NCBI GenBank assembly: GCA_002384765.1
Contig: DGBM01000323.1
Location: forward strand, 1 to 9,034
Length of the DNA stretch: 9,034 nt
Origin: Demequinaceae bacterium UBA4004
GTDB taxonomy: Bacteria > Actinomycetota > Actinomycetes > Actinomycetales > Demequinaceae
Reading direction: 5' to 3'
Shown here one piece after another: positions 6,152 through 9,034 of the stretch. The position numbers were made by a program, and so were the translations under genes. The first letter of the stretch is position 1. Every line of letters begins with the position of its first letter. The notes below the pieces were generated by a model. That model saw only the letters and a list, made by a program, of their open reading frames with translations, was not told where the DNA came from and ran no database searches.

Positions 6152-6628
6152 ATGAATGCGGACGTTCACCCCAAAGTCGCACAGGTCCAAGCCGCGCTGC
6201 ATGCCGGCGGAGTAGACGTCACCGTGCGCCAAATCGACAAGGCGACGCCCACCGCGCTCGCCGCCGCCGAGTACGTGGGATGCGAGGTGGGTGCCATCGT
6301 CAAGTCCTTGGTGTTCATGGCTGACGGCGAACCCATCCTGGTGCTCACCTCCGGAGCACACTCGGTCGACACCGGACTGTTGGCGGGGCGGATCGGCGCC
6401 GCCGCGATCACCCGGGCAACGCCCGACGGCGTGTTGGCGGCGACCGGCCAGGTCATCGGCGGAGTCGCCCCCGTGGGGCATCCGTCACCCGTGCGGACGT
6501 TCCTGGACGTCGCGCTGCGGGGTTACGACGAAGTGTGGGCGGCGGCGGGCATCGCGGCGTCGCTGTTCCCCCTCTCCTATGCGGACCTGCTGCGCGTGAC
6601 CGGCGCGACCGAGGTCGAGGTCAACTAG
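6152..6628 (+). CDS. YbaK/ProX-family aminoacyl-tRNA deacylase
   Basis: A 158-residue stand-alone editing-domain protein. Relatives (YbaK, ProX, the INS domain of ProRS) hydrolyse mischarged tRNAs such as Cys- or Ala-tRNA-Pro in trans. The invariant catalytic Lys is K51 in EVGAIVKSLVF. The second conserved block, ATGQVIGGVAPVGHPSPVRTFLD (97-119), contains the GVxPxG-like loop of the substrate pocket. Length matches the family. It is the only plus-strand gene in the window, divergent from the kinase-like gene and convergent with argH, so it is probably monocistronic from the TAGCGT promoter. The exact tRNA and amino acid specificity cannot be read from the sequence. Confidence 0.9.
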   Translation: MNADVHPKVAQVQAALHAGGVDVTVRQIDKATPTALAAAEYVGCEVGAIVKSLVFMADGEPILVLTSGAHSVDTGLLAGRIGAAAITRATPDGVLAATGQVIGGVAPVGHPSPVRTFLDVALRGYDEVWAAAGIAASLFPLSYADLLRVTGATEVEVN

Positions 6629-6657
6629 TTCCCCGTCGCTGTGCACCGTTGCGTGGC

Positions 6658-6680
6658 TCACGGCGACTGCCGACCCGTGA
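6658..6680. terminator. Possible weak bidirectional hairpin between convergent genes
   Basis: TCACGG (6658-6663) and CCGTGA (6675-6680) form a 6-bp stem around an 11-base loop. An alternative inner CGGC/GCCG stem-loop is at 6661-6672. It sits in the 52-base gap between the ybaK stop (6628) and the argH stop (6681-6683), where a shared terminator would be expected. There is no T-run on either strand and the stem is short, so this is tentative. Confidence 0.3.
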
Positions 6681-8129
<1,449 letters not shown>

Positions 8130-8146
8130 CTACTCACGAGTGTGCC

Positions 8147-8182
8147 AGGAACCCGCCGCCCCGTGGGGTGCGGCGGGTTCCT
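8147..8182 (-). terminator. Strong 13-bp hairpin after argG
   Basis: AGGAACCCGCCGC (8147-8159) and GCGGCGGGTTCCT (8170-8182) are perfectly complementary, with a 10-base loop. On the minus strand the hairpin begins 13 bases after the argG stop. No T-run follows on either strand, as is common for actinobacterial terminators. It could end argG transcripts, attenuate expression into argH, or protect the 3' end of a processed argG mRNA. Confidence 0.7.
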
Positions 8183-8194
8183 CTTCCGGATGGG

Positions 8195-9034
8195 CTAGAG
8201 GCCCGCCCTGGTGGCCCGAGCTGCGGCCTGCTTGGCCGCCAGCCCGTAGATCTCGATAAATCCACGCGCGGCGCTCTGGTCAAAACTGTCACCCTCGTCG
8301 TACGTCGCAAGGTTGAAGTCGTACAGCCCGATGTCCGAACGGCGTCCGGTGATGGTCGCCTTGCCGCCGTGCAGCACCATGCGGATGTCCCCGGTGACGT
8401 ACTGCTGCGTGTCCTCGATGAACGCGTCGAGCGACTTCTTGAGGGGCGAGGACCACATGCCGTCGTAGACAAGGTCGGTCCACTGCTGCTGAATGACGCG
8501 CTTGTAGCGTGCCTGCTCACGCTCGAGCGTGACGTTCTCCATCTCGCGGTGCGCCTCGATCAGCGCGATCGCGCCGGGCGCCTCGTAGACCTCGCGGCTC
8601 TTGATGCCCACCAGGCGGTCCTCCACGATGTCGATGCGTCCCACTCCGTGAGCACCCGCGCGGCGGTTCAGCTCCTGGATCGCCTGCAGCGGCGTCACCT
8701 GCTGGCCGTCCAGCGCGACGGGGATGCCCTTCTCGAACGAGATGATGACCTCGTCGGGGACCGGCGGATAGGCGGGGTCGTCCGTGTACTCGTACACGTC
8801 CTTGGTGGGGGCGTTCCAGATGTCCTCCAGGAAGCCCGTCTCCACGGCGCGGCCCCACACGTTCTGGTCGATCGAGAAGGGGTTCTTCTTGGTGGTCGCG
8901 ATCGGCAGGCTGTTGCGCTCGGCGTAGTCGATGGCCTTGTCGCGCGTCAGGGCGAGGTCGCGCACGGGCGCGATGCACTTGAGATCCGGCGCGAGCGAGG
9001 CGATACCCACCTCGAAGCGCACCTGGTCGTTGCC
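8195..9034 (-). CDS. argG: Argininosuccinate synthase, 5' part beyond the window
   Basis: Joins citrulline and aspartate with ATP to make argininosuccinate, the step before ArgH. The frame runs in from the right edge as [10 protein letters not shown], the conserved GNDQxRFE block of ArgG, so GTG 9022 inside it is not the true start. The visible 279 residues are the C-terminal two thirds of a protein of about 400; the N-terminal PP-loop ATP site is missing. Typical segments are [19 protein letters not shown], the YEAPGA block and the tail [16 protein letters not shown]. The stop TAG is at 8197-8195, followed by the hairpin and argH. Identity is unambiguous. Confidence 0.98.
   Translation of the reverse strand, partial: GNDQVRFEVGIASLAPDLKCIAPVRDLALTRDKAIDYAERNSLPIATTKKNPFSIDQNVWGRAVETGFLEDIWNAPTKDVYEYTDDPAYPPVPDEVIISFEKGIPVALDGQQVTPLQAIQELNRRAGAHGVGRIDIVEDRLVGIKSREVYEAPGAIALIEAHREMENVTLEREQARYKRVIQQQWTDLVYDGMWSSPLKKSLDAFIEDTQQYVTGDIRMVLHGGKATITGRRSDIGLYDFNLATYDEGDSFDQSAARGFIEIYGLAAKQAAARATRAGL

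Overview
The window is GC-rich throughout and carries long, tightly packed reading frames with G/C-ending codons. Several starts have no Shine-Dalgarno sequence but have a TANNNT-like -10 box six or seven bases upstream. This points to a high-GC actinobacterium, perhaps of the Micrococcales type; no genus can be named from the sequence alone. No RNA genes, CRISPR arrays, insertion sequences or phage genes were seen, and no gene-free stretch exceeds 300 bases.

Right end (6681-9034, minus strand): the last two steps of arginine synthesis, argG (5' part outside the window) and argH. They are separated by a strong 13-bp hairpin just after the argG stop. Middle (6152-6628, plus strand): a single YbaK/ProX-type aminoacyl-tRNA deacylase, convergent with argH and divergent from the next block. 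Left block (1-6062, all minus strand), in transcription order: a uridine-kinase-like P-loop protein, an M20 amidohydrolase, a COG3375-type GNAT acyltransferase, an enolase-superfamily N-succinylamino acid racemase/OSBS homologue, a 17-codon leader ORF, a 12-TM MFS transporter, and tyrS (3' part outside the window).

The M20-GNAT-racemase trio overlaps by 4 bp at both junctions. It matches the composition of the D- to L-amino acid pathway described in Geobacillus kaustophilus: N-succinylation of a D-amino acid, racemisation of the N-succinyl derivative, then L-specific desuccinylation. No other menaquinone genes are present, so this role is favoured over MenC.

The most unusual element is the 17-codon leader ORF (2212-2265) before the MFS gene. 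It appears leaderless, carries an Arg-Met-Arg '+X+' motif like those on which macrolide-bound ribosomes stall, and its stop overlaps the MFS start as ATGA. The MFS stop overlaps the tyrS start in the same way. This suggests a translation-coupled, possibly drug-sensing, control of an exporter. It is an inference, not a demonstrated system.
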